Notes: a model not told the origin generated them from the letters alone. A DNA stretch of 64,000 nucleotides from Comamonas sp. BIGb0124 (GCF_003752175.1 NZ_RJVF01000001.1:1-64000), one strand, 5' to 3'; shown: positions 8,128 through 17,513, numbered from the stretch's first letter. Made by a program: numbers and translations.

Positions 8128-8997
8128 CTACCCTTTCACCGAACCGCTGACACCGCCGCCCACGATGGCGCGCTGCGTCAGGACAAAAAACACCAGTGCC
8201 GGCAGGGCAAAGGCCAGCGCCGAGCCCATCACCAGATTCAAAGGCGTCACGAACTCGCCGATGAAGGACGCCAGCCCTTTGGTCGCCGGCCACAGCGTCT
8301 CGTCGACGATGAAGAGGTTGGCGAACAGGAACTCGTTCCAGCCATCGAAGAACGTCACGATGGCGGCTGCAGCCAGTGCCGGCCGCACCATCGGGACCAC
8401 CACGTAGAGCAGCACGGACAAGGTGCTGCAGCCATCCAGCCGAGCCTGTTCCTCGACCTCGGCGGGCAAGGCATCCATCGCGTTCTTGAGGATCCAGACG
8501 GCCACCGGCATGGCGAAGGCGACGTTGGCCACGACCAGACCGGTGCGCTGGTTCAGCAAGCCCAGCATCAGGAAGATGACATAGAGGGGGATCACCAGCA
8601 GCGCCTCGGGCAGCATCTGCGTCGCGAACAGCACGTATCCGAAAAGCCCGCGCCCACGGAACCGGTAGCGCGACAGCGCGTAGGCCGCCGGCACGGCCAG
8701 CAGCAGACTGCAGGCGGCCGTGCCGAAAGCGATGAATGCGCTGTTCGCCAGCCAGACGCCCATCGGTGTGCTCGACAACACTTCGCGCAACAAGCCGGGC
8801 AGCGCCTGCGGGGCAGGCAGCCACGGCGGATTCGTGCCGAACATCTCGCGCATGCCATGGGTGGCCGACACCAGCATCCAGTACAGGGGAAATGCGGCCA
8901 GGACGGTGAGCACCGCGCCGATGCCCAGGCGCAGCAGCGTCCAGGGGCCGATGCGAAGCCGGGTCGGCCGTGGAATGAGGGAAAGCAGACTAGGCAT
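8128..8997 (-). CDS. ABC transporter permease, MalG/CUT1 family
   Basis: 289 residues from the ATG at 8997, which overlaps the end of the preceding permease gene; a longer upstream frame is antisense-like and has no ribosome site. Six membrane helices and the cytoplasmic EAA-type loop (EEQARLDGCSTLSVLLYVVVP) mark it as the inner-membrane partner of a carbohydrate-type importer. The opening TM followed by FPLYWMLVSATHG is characteristic of MalG-like proteins. Confidence 0.9.
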   Translation of the reverse strand: MPSLLSLIPRPTRLRIGPWTLLRLGIGAVLTVLAAFPLYWMLVSATHGMREMFGTNPPWLPAPQALPGLLREVLSSTPMGVWLANSAFIAFGTAACSLLLAVPAAYALSRYRFRGRGLFGYVLFATQMLPEALLVIPLYVIFLMLGLLNQRTGLVVANVAFAMPVAVWILKNAMDALPAEVEEQARLDGCSTLSVLLYVVVPMVRPALAAAAIVTFFDGWNEFLFANLFIVDETLWPATKGLASFIGEFVTPLNLVMGSALAFALPALVFFVLTQRAIVGGGVSGSVKG

Positions 8998-9889
8998 GGG
9001 TGGAATCGCGTTGCCGCGTGACATGGAAGTACACCAGCGTGACCAGGGTGGAAAAGACCAGACCGACGACGCCCAGCGCCGCACCCCGGCCGATCTCGCC
9101 CTGGATGAACGAGGCGCGGTAGACGTCGACGACCAGGGTATTGGTGGCCTCCAGCGGGCCGCCTTCGGTCAGCAGCCAGATCACTTCGAAGCGGCGGAAA
9201 GCCCAGATGGTCAGCAGCAGCGCCACCACACCCACGGCAGGCGCGATGTGCGGCCACGTGACGGCGGCAAAGGTGTTGGGGGCGTCCGCCCGGTCGAGTC
9301 TTGCCGCCTCGTAAAGGTCTTCGGGAATGGACTGCAGCGCCGCCAGCACCACCAGCATCACGAAGGGGAAGGTCTTCCAGGCAGAAACGGCGATGACGGC
9401 CGCCAGTGCCCAGTCCGGATCGGTCAACCAGCCGTGCGCCGTGCCGCCCATCGTCTGGACGACCCGGTTGAGCACCCCGGTTTCCTGGTTGAAGATCCAG
9501 GTGAAGGCCAGGGCCGCCGCTACCGAAGGCATGGCCCAGGGCAGAATCAGGACGACACGTCCCACCGAACGGCCGGGAAACCGCCCATGCACCGCCAGTG
9601 CGCTCGCGACCCCGGCCGCCAGGGCCAGGCCGACGGTGAGCACGGTGTAGACGACGGTGATGCGCAGCGCCGCGAGCATTCTCGTATCCGCCATCATCTG
9701 GGCGTAGTTCGCCAGGCCGACGAACTGATTCCGGTAGATGTTCAACAGCCGCGCATCGGTGAGGCTCAGGTAGAACTCGTAGAGCATCGGCCCGACCACC
9801 AGACACAGCAGGTAGAAGGCCGCGGCGGCCACCAGCACGTAAGGCGCGCGCCGGGATGACCGCAACCCGGCCGCGGATATCGCGCTCAC
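8990..9889 (-). CDS. ABC transporter permease, MalF/UgpA type
   Basis: 299 residues starting at a GTG (9889) that overlaps the TGA of the binding-protein gene (GTGA), a sign of translational coupling. The N-terminal helix AAAAFYLLCLVVGPMLYEFY, the PWAMPSVAAALAFTWIFN segment and the coupling loop YEAARLDRADAPNTFAAVTWP are typical of CUT1 permeases. It pairs with the MalG-like permease in the membrane. Confidence 0.9.
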   Translation of the reverse strand: MSAISAAGLRSSRRAPYVLVAAAAFYLLCLVVGPMLYEFYLSLTDARLLNIYRNQFVGLANYAQMMADTRMLAALRITVVYTVLTVGLALAAGVASALAVHGRFPGRSVGRVVLILPWAMPSVAAALAFTWIFNQETGVLNRVVQTMGGTAHGWLTDPDWALAAVIAVSAWKTFPFVMLVVLAALQSIPEDLYEAARLDRADAPNTFAAVTWPHIAPAVGVVALLLTIWAFRRFEVIWLLTEGGPLEATNTLVVDVYRASFIQGEIGRGAALGVVGLVFSTLVTLVYFHVTRQRDSTHA

Positions 9890-11133
9890 TTGCGAACGGC
9901 CTGCTCGGCTCGGGTCTGCGCGCGGCCCAGGGCCTGGGCGACGTCCTCGTTGCCCAGCAGCACCTTGGCGAACTCGGACACGATGATGCTGCGGATCTGC
10001 GGCGTCTTCTCTTCGAAGTCCACGATGACCGCCGTGCGGGCCTGGGGTGCCTGCTTGAAGTACTGACTGGCCCAGGGATTGCCGGCCAGAAACGCCGCCG
10101 GCGGCGGCACCTGGGTCGTCCCGACGACGCTGCCTCCCAAGGCCTCCTGCAGACGCTGCTGCACCTGCGGCGTGAACAGCCACTTCAGATACTGCTTGGC
10201 CTCGGCCTTGTTCTTGCCGTGGGCGTTGATGGCGATGTAGCTGCTGCTGCCACGCACCGCGTCCAGCGGGAACGGCGGCCGGCCGATGCCGATGTCTTGC
10301 GCGCCGATGGCCGCATCCTTGGACGACAGGATGGACTGCACATTGGAGCTGGACTCGATCAGCATGCCGATCTTGCCCTGTGCGAACCGCGTGCGAAGGG
10401 TCGAGAAGTCGTCGCCCACCGCCACGCCCCCGCCGGCCTGCAGTTTCTTGAAGTCGGCAAGAGCCTGCACATTGGCGGGTGCGTCGATGGTCAGCTTGCC
10501 GTCCTTCGACCAGACCCCGCCGTAGCCGATGGTCCAGGTCGAAATCGCGTTCCACAACTGCTCTTCGTTGTTTGTCTGGTTGCGCTCGCCGTAACCCGGC
10601 ACGCCGGCCTTCTCGCGCACGGCCTGCGAAGCGGCGAGCAGTCCCGCGAAATCACGGGGCGGCTGCACGCCGGCCTGTGCGAGCAACGTGCGATTCCAGA
10701 CCAGCGCGAACGTGACCGTATCGAAATTGAGCGCATAACGCTTGCCATCGACCCGGGCCAGATCGTTGACTTCGGCCAGGCGTCCGCGCAGGCCTTCGTC
10801 GACCACGTCGTCGAGGGGCTCGAGCACCCCTGCGCGTGCGAAGTTGGCGAGATCCACATCGTTGAGCAGCAGCAGATCGGGGCCGCTGCGGGCGCCCAAT
10901 TGCGTCGAGATGGTCTTGATGTAGCTGCTGTAGGGATAGGCCACCTTCTTCAGGCCGACGTCCGGCTGCGTCTGCTCGTAGCCGGCCAGGACCTGCCAGA
11001 TCTGGTCGCCACGACCCGCCTGCAGAAACTGCCAGGCCGAGAGCGACAGGGTCTTGGCCGGTTCGGCCGCAGCCAGAGTCGCGATGCCACTCATTGCCAG
11101 GCCTGCGGCCCAGCGTTTCCAGAAATTGCGCAT
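9886..11133 (-). CDS. Periplasmic sugar-type substrate-binding protein
   Basis: 415 residues from MRNFWKRWAAG at 11133; the signal peptide ends near LAAAEPAKT (residue ~23). The body is a cluster-1 (MalE/UgpB) extracellular solute-binding protein: an early LSLSAWQFLQAGRGDQIWQVL, GPDLLLLNDVDLANFA in the middle and the C-terminal AKQYLKWLFTPQVQQ. It delivers ligand to the MalF/MalG-like permeases downstream. CUT1 receptors bind oligosaccharides, glycerol-phosphate, polyols or other polyhydroxylated compounds. Operon context here favours a hydroxylated cyclic or acidic compound, but this is inference. Confidence 0.88.
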   Translation of the reverse strand: MRNFWKRWAAGLAMSGIATLAAAEPAKTLSLSAWQFLQAGRGDQIWQVLAGYEQTQPDVGLKKVAYPYSSYIKTISTQLGARSGPDLLLLNDVDLANFARAGVLEPLDDVVDEGLRGRLAEVNDLARVDGKRYALNFDTVTFALVWNRTLLAQAGVQPPRDFAGLLAASQAVREKAGVPGYGERNQTNNEEQLWNAISTWTIGYGGVWSKDGKLTIDAPANVQALADFKKLQAGGGVAVGDDFSTLRTRFAQGKIGMLIESSSNVQSILSSKDAAIGAQDIGIGRPPFPLDAVRGSSSYIAINAHGKNKAEAKQYLKWLFTPQVQQRLQEALGGSVVGTTQVPPPAAFLAGNPWASQYFKQAPQARTAVIVDFEEKTPQIRSIIVSEFAKVLLGNEDVAQALGRAQTRAEQAVRK

Positions 11134-11224
11134 GTGATGATGTCGAATGAAAAACAAGCCATAAAAACCGGCAGCCCGTGCGAGGCCTGCCCCGCATGGA
11201 GACCGGCGACCCCGCAGGGCGGCT

Positions 11225-11734
11225 TCAGCCGATGCCCGGTGCGGGCGGCACGTGGGGCTCGATGGCATCGGCGTTGTATTGCCAGAGCGCCTGGTGGATG
11301 CGGCGGCCGATCTTCCATTCGCCGTCGTGAAGCACCAGTTCATCGCGATAACGCAGGCCCCGCACGAACACCACCTTCTGCCCATCCACGGGCACGTGAA
11401 CCATGCGCGCGATGGCAAAGACATCGACCTGGGCCGAATCCCCCTCGACCGTGATCGCCGGGTTGCTGCCCTGATGCAGACTGGCCTCGAAGCGGCCGAT
11501 CAGGCGTGCCAGCGTGGTGCCGATGGCTTCGGCACCCTCGAACACGATGCGCCTGCCGCCGCCGGTATTGGCTTCGTAATAGGCATCCGGCGTGAAGCAT
11601 GCACTCAAGGCCTGCGCATCGCGCGCATCCAGGCCGTAGAAGTAGCGCTCCACCACGGCACGGATCTCGGAGTGGGCGAGCCACCGGGCAATCTTTTCGT
11701 CACGCGTGGGCGTGGGCCGGTTGTCCTGGCTCAT
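11225..11734 (-). CDS. SnoaL-like protein, NTF2 fold
   Basis: 169 residues; the pattern IRAVVERYFYGLDARDAQALSACFTPDAYYEANTGGG is the start of a SnoaL_4-type domain found in scytalone dehydratase, limonene epoxide hydrolase and ring-hydroxylating-enzyme beta-like families. Its ATG overlaps the stop of the AroQ-like gene (ATGA), so the two are translationally coupled. A dehydratase or isomerase role on the same substrate as the AroQ-like protein is plausible; no catalytic residue assignment was attempted. Confidence 0.75.
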   Translation of the reverse strand: MSQDNRPTPTRDEKIARWLAHSEIRAVVERYFYGLDARDAQALSACFTPDAYYEANTGGGRRIVFEGAEAIGTTLARLIGRFEASLHQGSNPAITVEGDSAQVDVFAIARMVHVPVDGQKVVFVRGLRYRDELVLHDGEWKIGRRIHQALWQYNADAIEPHVPPAPGIG

Positions 11735-12171
11735 GGCAACGGCTCGTCGAGCAGCCGGCGTATGCCTTCCAGCGCCAGCAGGTAGGAGTGAGGACCGAAG
11801 CCGGCGACATAGGCCCGCGAGACTTCGGCCGTGGCCGACTTCGTTCCGCGGCCGGCCGAGTTGCGCAGGTGGACTTCGATGTAGGGCAGCTGGGTGTCGC
11901 GTATGCAGTCACGCAGGGCAAAACCGCTGTAGACGAAACCGGCCGGATTCATGATCAAGCCGTCGTAGCCCGCATCGACCGCTTCGTAGATGCGCTCGAT
12001 CGCCTCGCCCTCGATGTGCGTATAGAAGATGTCCACGCCATAACCGATCCGGTCGGCGTATTGCCGGATCAGCTCGTCGAGCTCTGCGGCTGTGGTCAGC
12101 CCGTAGAGTTCGGGCGAGCGCTTGCCCAGCCGTGACATGTTCGCGCCCTGCACGACCAATATGCGTTTCAT
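11731..12171 (-). CDS. Type II 3-dehydroquinate dehydratase-like protein with altered pocket
   Basis: 146 residues from the ATG at 12171, nine bases after AGAGG; a TTG six bases upstream is too close to it. It aligns end to end with AroQ, a dodecameric dehydratase. Kept: R18 and Y23 of the lid (LGKRSPELYG), N75, E99, H101 and R108. Changed: the loop histidine of THTS is Y81, the serine after the catalytic histidine is R103, and the lid arginine near 112 is S112. Chemistry may survive but the substrate is probably not dehydroquinate. It sits in a catabolic operon, not with aro genes. Confidence 0.75.
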   Translation of the reverse strand: MKRILVVQGANMSRLGKRSPELYGLTTAAELDELIRQYADRIGYGVDIFYTHIEGEAIERIYEAVDAGYDGLIMNPAGFVYSGFALRDCIRDTQLPYIEVHLRNSAGRGTKSATAEVSRAYVAGFGPHSYLLALEGIRRLLDEPLP

Positions 12172-12209
12172 GTTCAATCACCTCTTGATAAAACGGTTGC
12201 GATGCCGGG

Positions 12210-13214
12210 TCATGCGCCCTGGCTCAGTCCGGTCGCCTGGACACCCTGACGGAACTGCCGGTTCTCGGCCTTGAGGAACTCGGCATAGGCCTGCGGCGTG
12301 GAGCCCACGGGCTGCAGGCCTGCCTGGTGAAAACGCGCCTGCACATCGGGCAGCTTCATGATGTCGCCGACCTCGCGCGCCAGCGCAGCCGTGATCGCCG
12401 CCGGCGTGCCCTTGGGCGCGGCCAGGCCGAGCGACGCCTTGATGTCCAGGTCGGACACCCCCAGTTCGCTCAGGCCGACGGCATCGGGCAACAGCGAGAA
12501 CCGTTCGGGCGAGGCCACCAGCAAAGGCTTGAGCGTGCCGGCCTTGACGAAGGGCAGGATGTTGCCGACATCGTTGATGGCCAGCGGGATCTGGTTGGCG
12601 ACCACGGCCGCGATCGATGCGGCACCGCCCTGGTAGGGCACATAGGTCAGATCGAGACCGAGCTTGAGCTTGACGAGCTCGATGGCGAGGTTTCCCACGC
12701 CGCCCTGCCCGGTTCCGCCATAGAAGTACCGGCCCGGCGCCTGTCGCGTGAGCGCGATCAGGTCCTTGACCGACTGGGCCGGAAAATCCTTGTGCGCCAC
12801 CAGCACCATGGGCGCCACCGCCACCAGGCTGACCGGCTCGATGTCGGTGAACAGATCGAGGCTGGGTTTGTCCTGCTGAGCCAGCGTCAGCGTCACGCTC
12901 GCGGTCGTCAGGACGATGGTGTAGCCGTCGGCTGCACTCCGGCTGACGGCCGCCACGCCGATGGTGCCGCCGGCCCCGGGCCGGTTCTGCACGACCACCG
13001 GCTGATTCCAGCGCTGCGCAAGCTTGTCGGCCACCGTGCGGCCGATGTAGTCGCCGCTGCCGCCGGCCGGATAAGGCACGATCAGCGTGATCGGGCGTTG
13101 CGGATAGCGGCCTTGCGGCTCGACCGCACCGACCACCGAAGGCGCCAATGCCAGACCGGCGCTGCCGGCTACGCCGGCCAGCAGACGGCGACGCGTCAAT
13201 GTGACGTGACTCAT
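12210..13214 (-). CDS. Bug/TctC-family periplasmic binding protein
   Basis: 334 residues. TRRRLLAGVAGSAGLAL near the start is a Tat-like signal. The mature start YPQRPITLIVPYPAGGSGDYIGR and QPVVVQNRPGAGGTIG are hallmark Bug sequences, the large beta-proteobacterial family of carboxylate and amide receptors of tripartite tricarboxylate transporters. No tctA/tctB lies beside it, so it is an orphan receptor inside an operon that already has its own ABC binding protein. It may present a second ligand or act in sensing. Confidence 0.9.
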   Translation of the reverse strand: MSHVTLTRRRLLAGVAGSAGLALAPSVVGAVEPQGRYPQRPITLIVPYPAGGSGDYIGRTVADKLAQRWNQPVVVQNRPGAGGTIGVAAVSRSAADGYTIVLTTASVTLTLAQQDKPSLDLFTDIEPVSLVAVAPMVLVAHKDFPAQSVKDLIALTRQAPGRYFYGGTGQGGVGNLAIELVKLKLGLDLTYVPYQGGAASIAAVVANQIPLAINDVGNILPFVKAGTLKPLLVASPERFSLLPDAVGLSELGVSDLDIKASLGLAAPKGTPAAITAALAREVGDIMKLPDVQARFHQAGLQPVGSTPQAYAEFLKAENRQFRQGVQATGLSQGA

Positions 13215-13286
13215 GAGTATCCCTTGTGTAGTGAATGGGGTCGGGCGGCGCCGAACGACGTGGCGGCCCTGAACCGTGTGGCGCGC

Positions 13287-14147
13287 TCAGCCCTGCGGAC
13301 GGGCGAGCTTCTTGAGGTAATCGATGTCGCCCAGGCGCTGAGCGATGGAACGGGGCTCGCCGCGTCCCCCCATGTAGGGGCCGATCTCGCCGATGTAGCC
13401 GGACGTGCGCTTGGGCACGCCCCAGATGTTCTCGCTGGTGGCAAAGCCGCTGTAGCCGCGTTTGCCGAGCAGATCGAACACCTCCTGCCACGGCACCAGG
13501 CCGGTCGCCAGGTCGGCCCACTGCCAGCGCCATCGGTTCTGGTCGTCGCGCCACCATTCGGTGTTGCGCACATGGACATGCTGCAGCCACGGCCCCAGCA
13601 GATCCAGGTTCAACGCCCAGTCCTCGCGGCCTTCCACACACAGATTGGAGGCGTCGAGGATGACGCCGACCGCAGCCGGGTCGAAGTGGCGAACGATCTG
13701 CCGCGCCCCCTGGGCACTCGCGTGAATCGTGCCGAAGTGCGTTTCGATCAGACCGGCCACCCCCGCGCTCTGGAGCAACGGCAATGCACGCGCAATCTGC
13801 TCCAGTGCCCGCTCGTGCACACGTTCGTAGCTTTCCGTGCGGTCGTAGACAAAACCCGCCAGCCGCACCTTGGGGCAGCCGAGAATCCGCGCCGCCTCCA
13901 GCAGTTGCTCGATCGCGCCCAGCTCGGTCCACTGCAGATAGGACGCCAGGCATGGCACACGCAATCCGTGGGCATCGGCCAGTTCACGCAGCTGCGGTGC
14001 CTGGACCAGGATCTCGGACGGACGGATGTGATAGTCGGGATGGACACGCCATTCGATGCCGTCGTACCCCGCCGCAGCGATACGCGCGGCGATGTCCGGC
14101 AGGTCGGTCAGTTCGGGAAGCAGAGTGGTCGAAAATCCGAGATACAT
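13287..14147 (-). CDS. Sugar phosphate isomerase/epimerase-like TIM barrel
   Basis: 286 residues from the ATG at 14147 (a TTG six bases upstream is less likely). AP-endonuclease-2 / xylose-isomerase-like barrel: GYDGIEWRV near residue 30, IETHFGT near 142, ILDASN near 170, HVHVRN near 193 and SENI near 240 supply the E-D-H-E metal set of the family. Members include hydroxypyruvate isomerase, inosose dehydratase and 3-dehydroshikimate dehydratase. It is the promoter-proximal gene of the nine-gene operon. A dehydratase or isomerase role on a cyclic polyol-like substrate is my inference. Confidence 0.78.
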   Translation of the reverse strand: MYLGFSTTLLPELTDLPDIAARIAAAGYDGIEWRVHPDYHIRPSEILVQAPQLRELADAHGLRVPCLASYLQWTELGAIEQLLEAARILGCPKVRLAGFVYDRTESYERVHERALEQIARALPLLQSAGVAGLIETHFGTIHASAQGARQIVRHFDPAAVGVILDASNLCVEGREDWALNLDLLGPWLQHVHVRNTEWWRDDQNRWRWQWADLATGLVPWQEVFDLLGKRGYSGFATSENIWGVPKRTSGYIGEIGPYMGGRGEPRSIAQRLGDIDYLKKLARPQG

Positions 14148-14150
14148 ATT

Positions 14151-14177
14151 CAATGAAAAAATATACTTTTTGCATTG
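14151..14177. promoter_or_regulatory. AT-rich inverted repeat at the head of the nine-gene operon
   Basis: CAATGAAAAA (14151-14160) and TTTTTGCATTG (14167-14177) form an imperfect inverted repeat with one extra base, just upstream of the operon's first ATG (14147). It is the most AT-rich spot in the neighbourhood and could be an operator or promoter element. No regulator gene is adjacent, so this is weak. Confidence 0.25.
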
Positions 14178-14348
14178 TTAGGTTCTCGCGACCTCGCAAC
14201 AACGAAGCTTTTGGAGCATTCATATGTGCCGGGAGGCACCGAGGTTCAGCCGCACGCTTGTCGGCCTCTGACGTCACGTCAACTTTTGTAATACTTGACC
14301 ACCTGTCAGACAAATTTCACACTCTCTTACAAAGAAGGAGAGCGTGTC

Positions 14349-14564
14349 ATGGTGTCGTTCAAGCTGCCACAAAAGCAGGACGTCGAGTATTTACGCGTCG
14401 CCCGGCCCCTGTGGGCCAAGCTGTTCTTCAGCCGCCGGCGGATGTTCAAGTGCGTGCCCACCGGCGATCTGATTCTGGTCAGACCGGAATTGATCGACGA
14501 GGCCGAGATGCGGTCACGTCAGGCGCGTGCCGCCCAATTCATCCTGCAGTCCCGCCAAGCTTGA
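14349..14564 (+). CDS. Small basic protein of unknown function
   Basis: 71 residues, no family recognised. The start is chosen by a strong AAGGAG (14335-14340) eight bases before the ATG. The N-terminal half is basic and aromatic (LPQKQDVEYLRVARPLWAKL); the C-terminal half is helical and charged (LIDEAEMRSRQARAAQFIL). No signal peptide or membrane segment. Composition is less GC-rich than the flanking operons. It is divergent from the nine-gene operon. The good ribosome site and codon pattern support a real gene; the role is unknown. Confidence 0.55.
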   Translation: MVSFKLPQKQDVEYLRVARPLWAKLFFSRRRMFKCVPTGDLILVRPELIDEAEMRSRQARAAQFILQSRQA

Positions 14565-14661
14565 TACGGGCTTTGGAGGCGAGACTGGGTGTGGGTCGTC
14601 CAAGCAGGCCTTGACCCCGCGCAGAGCCGACGAGAGCAGCGGGCCGTCCGAATGGAGGAGA

Positions 14662-14793
14662 CTAGTGCACAAAAAGGCTCTTGGTGACGTCGTACATCAT
14701 CCACAGCAAATAACAGAGTCCCACACCCAGACAGATCCATCCCGCCAAATTGATCATAAAAAGCTCTTTGTTGTTTTGGGTCGCCGATTTCAT
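14662..14793 (-). CDS. Putative 43-residue single-span membrane protein
   Basis: Short frame ATG 14793 to TAG 14662. The N-terminus is polar (MKSATQNNKELF), followed by one clear membrane helix (LAGWICLGVGLCYLLWMMYD) and a short basic tail, so it could be a small inner-membrane protein or subunit. The leader has a perfect hairpin, GTAGGA-CGAA-TCCTAC (14796-14811), immediately before the start codon, which might control translation; no strong Shine-Dalgarno is visible. Not recognised as a known family. The hydrophobic pattern and clean frame are the only support. Confidence 0.4.
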   Translation of the reverse strand: MKSATQNNKELFMINLAGWICLGVGLCYLLWMMYDVTKSLFVH

Positions 14794-15098
14794 AAGTAGG
14801 ACGAATCCTACGCCACCTGCCATCCTGGCCACCCCCTCCCCGGAGGGGGCCGACTGCCCCCGTCATGTGGCGCCGCCCGAATCTCGCGTAAGGGCTCGTC
14901 GACCGGCTCGTCCCAGGATCAAGAAAGAGGGGTGCTGCACAAGGCCCGGGCGCCATGACGGCGGCCACGATGTGAACGCGTTTGGTGCTCATGGATCTGC
15001 CGCATCGAGATGCAGTGCATGCCAGAGAGCATTCAGACCGCCGAAGCCTTGAGAAAGCCCTCGCATTGAGGGCTTCGTCGTTCAGCCGGCCATGCGGA
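14794..15098. other. Gene-free stretch with GC hairpins
   Basis: About 300 bases without a supported gene. It holds the leader hairpin 14796-14811, a strong GC hairpin CCCCCTCC/GGAGGGGG (14832-14849), and the probable terminator of the GAF gene near its right end. A minus-strand frame starting at 14992 opens like a Nudix protein (STKRVHIVAAV) but loses any resemblance after about 13 residues. Confidence 0.45.
15052..15076 (-). terminator. Probable terminator of the GAF-domain gene
   Basis: AAGCCCTC (15055-15062) and GAGGGCTT (15068-15075) form a perfect 8-base stem with a 5-base loop, 24 bases beyond the stop of the minus-strand gene ending at 15099. The trailing T-run is short on that strand, so it is a weak rho-independent terminator. 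Confidence 0.5.
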
Positions 15099-15605
15099 TC
15101 AAGCCAGGTACATGTGCTCCCGACCAGGGTCGGCGGCAGAGGCGATCATCGAAGCGGCTGTGCGGAAAAACTGATACTGGGTGCAGTCCGGCCCCGGCTG
15201 CGGCACCAAGTCAGCAAAACAGATAATGCCGAACATCTTGTTGTTGCCCGTGCGCATCGGCATGCCGACATAACTCCGATAGAGATCCCGGTAGCGCGAT
15301 TTCTGAACCCGTGAATCCTTCAGTGAATCTGTAATGACCAATGAGCCATTGATCATCGCCAGCTCGCAGTAGCTCCCGATGAACCCGGATGGTGCCATGT
15401 CCGAAGCACACAGAACGCCCTCTTTATCGATGAGGTACTCGGCCTCGAATTCCATCCCGCGCAACACGGAGAACACCGTGAATCGGTGAGGCAAGAACTG
15501 GCTGAGGTACTCCAATGCGGCACCAACAGATCGCCTGTTCAGCAGATCTTCCAGCTGCCAGATGGAGGGCAACTGCGGCACGTCTACATGGCCAACGGCA
15601 TCCAT
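15099..15605 (-). CDS. GAF-like domain protein, function unknown
   Basis: 168 residues. The central part (LPHRFTVFSVLRGMEFEAEY, GFIGSYCELAMINGSLVITD, YVGMPMRTGNNKMFGIICFAD) follows the alternating strand/helix order of a GAF sensor domain, including the late strand where small ligands usually sit. No output domain, signal peptide or membrane helix, so it would act as a single-domain cytoplasmic sensor or phage/plasmid-type accessory protein. Base composition is lower in GC than the surrounding operons. It stands alone between small orphan genes and tRNA-Ser. Confidence 0.55.
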   Translation of the reverse strand: MDAVGHVDVPQLPSIWQLEDLLNRRSVGAALEYLSQFLPHRFTVFSVLRGMEFEAEYLIDKEGVLCASDMAPSGFIGSYCELAMINGSLVITDSLKDSRVQKSRYRDLYRSYVGMPMRTGNNKMFGIICFADLVPQPGPDCTQYQFFRTAASMIASAADPGREHMYLA

Positions 15606-15990
15606 TCTGACTCCTACACATAGTCATTTATATTTACTTTATCAGTTAGCGAGGCAGAGCGTGCAACATATCGTACAAGTTGCTTCTCGGGGAAACCCGT
15701 AGTCAAGCAGGCGATTCGGATGATCGTCGCGATGCTGATCGCAATCGCAGTTGTAACGATTGCCGTCCTTTGCGTAAAACATACGCATCCGGTCAGTCGA
15801 ATACACGCTGCCGTTGCGCGCGGCATGCATGCGCCAAGTCTCAGCGCGTGAACTCCGGCGTGGACCTGCTCACGGCAGACGCAATCCTCGGCCACCTGGA
15901 CGCGGTCGGCAAAACGGTAGAGTAACCTAGGCCACCGACACGCTGGCCGATGCCATCAAGTTGATCGGCTGAGAAACCTCGACCAAGAAC
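15606..15990. other. Lower-GC stretch without an intact gene
   Basis: Nearly 400 bases between the GAF gene and the tRNA-Ser terminator. No gene with start, ribosome site and family match is visible. The one suggestive frame is described separately (15642-15830, minus). Composition and the broken frames look like a degraded insertion. Confidence 0.4.
15642..15830 (-). pseudogene. Possible fragment of a phage head-morphogenesis-like protein
   Basis: A 62-codon frame, open further upstream without a start, reads RAETWRMHAARNGSVYS and then GNRYNCDCDQHRDDHP. The HAARNG...YNCDC pattern is reminiscent of the C-terminal region of Mu gpF / SPP1 gp7 minor head proteins (HaaLnGk...NCRC). It lacks a ribosome site and the rest of such a protein. 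Sitting next to a tRNA gene, a prophage relic is possible. The resemblance is by eye and weak. Confidence 0.2.
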
Positions 15991-16041
15991 AAAAAAAGAG
16001 CCGTATAGCTCTATCGTTCTGATAGCGTCTATACGGCTCTT
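15991..16041 (-). terminator. Strong rho-independent terminator after tRNA-Ser
   Basis: AGAGCCGTATAG (15997-16008) pairs perfectly with CTATACGGCTCT (16029-16040); inside the loop CTATC/GATAG (16011-16015, 16021-16025) forms a second stem. On the minus strand the stem is followed by seven Ts (15991-15997). It ends the serS-tRNA-Ser transcript. Confidence 0.88.
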
Positions 16042-16045
16042 GGCT

Positions 16046-16135
<90 letters not shown>

Positions 16136-16187
16136 TGGTGTGTTTGCCTTGTGGTCAAGCAAGACTGAAAGTATAGCAGCTATTTTT

Positions 16188-17513
<1,326 letters not shown>

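Noticed and set aside
14875-14992. Minus-strand frame beginning STKRVHIVAAV, like a Nudix hydrolase start
   Set aside because: Resemblance lasts about 13 residues only; no Nudix box follows and no ribosome site is present.
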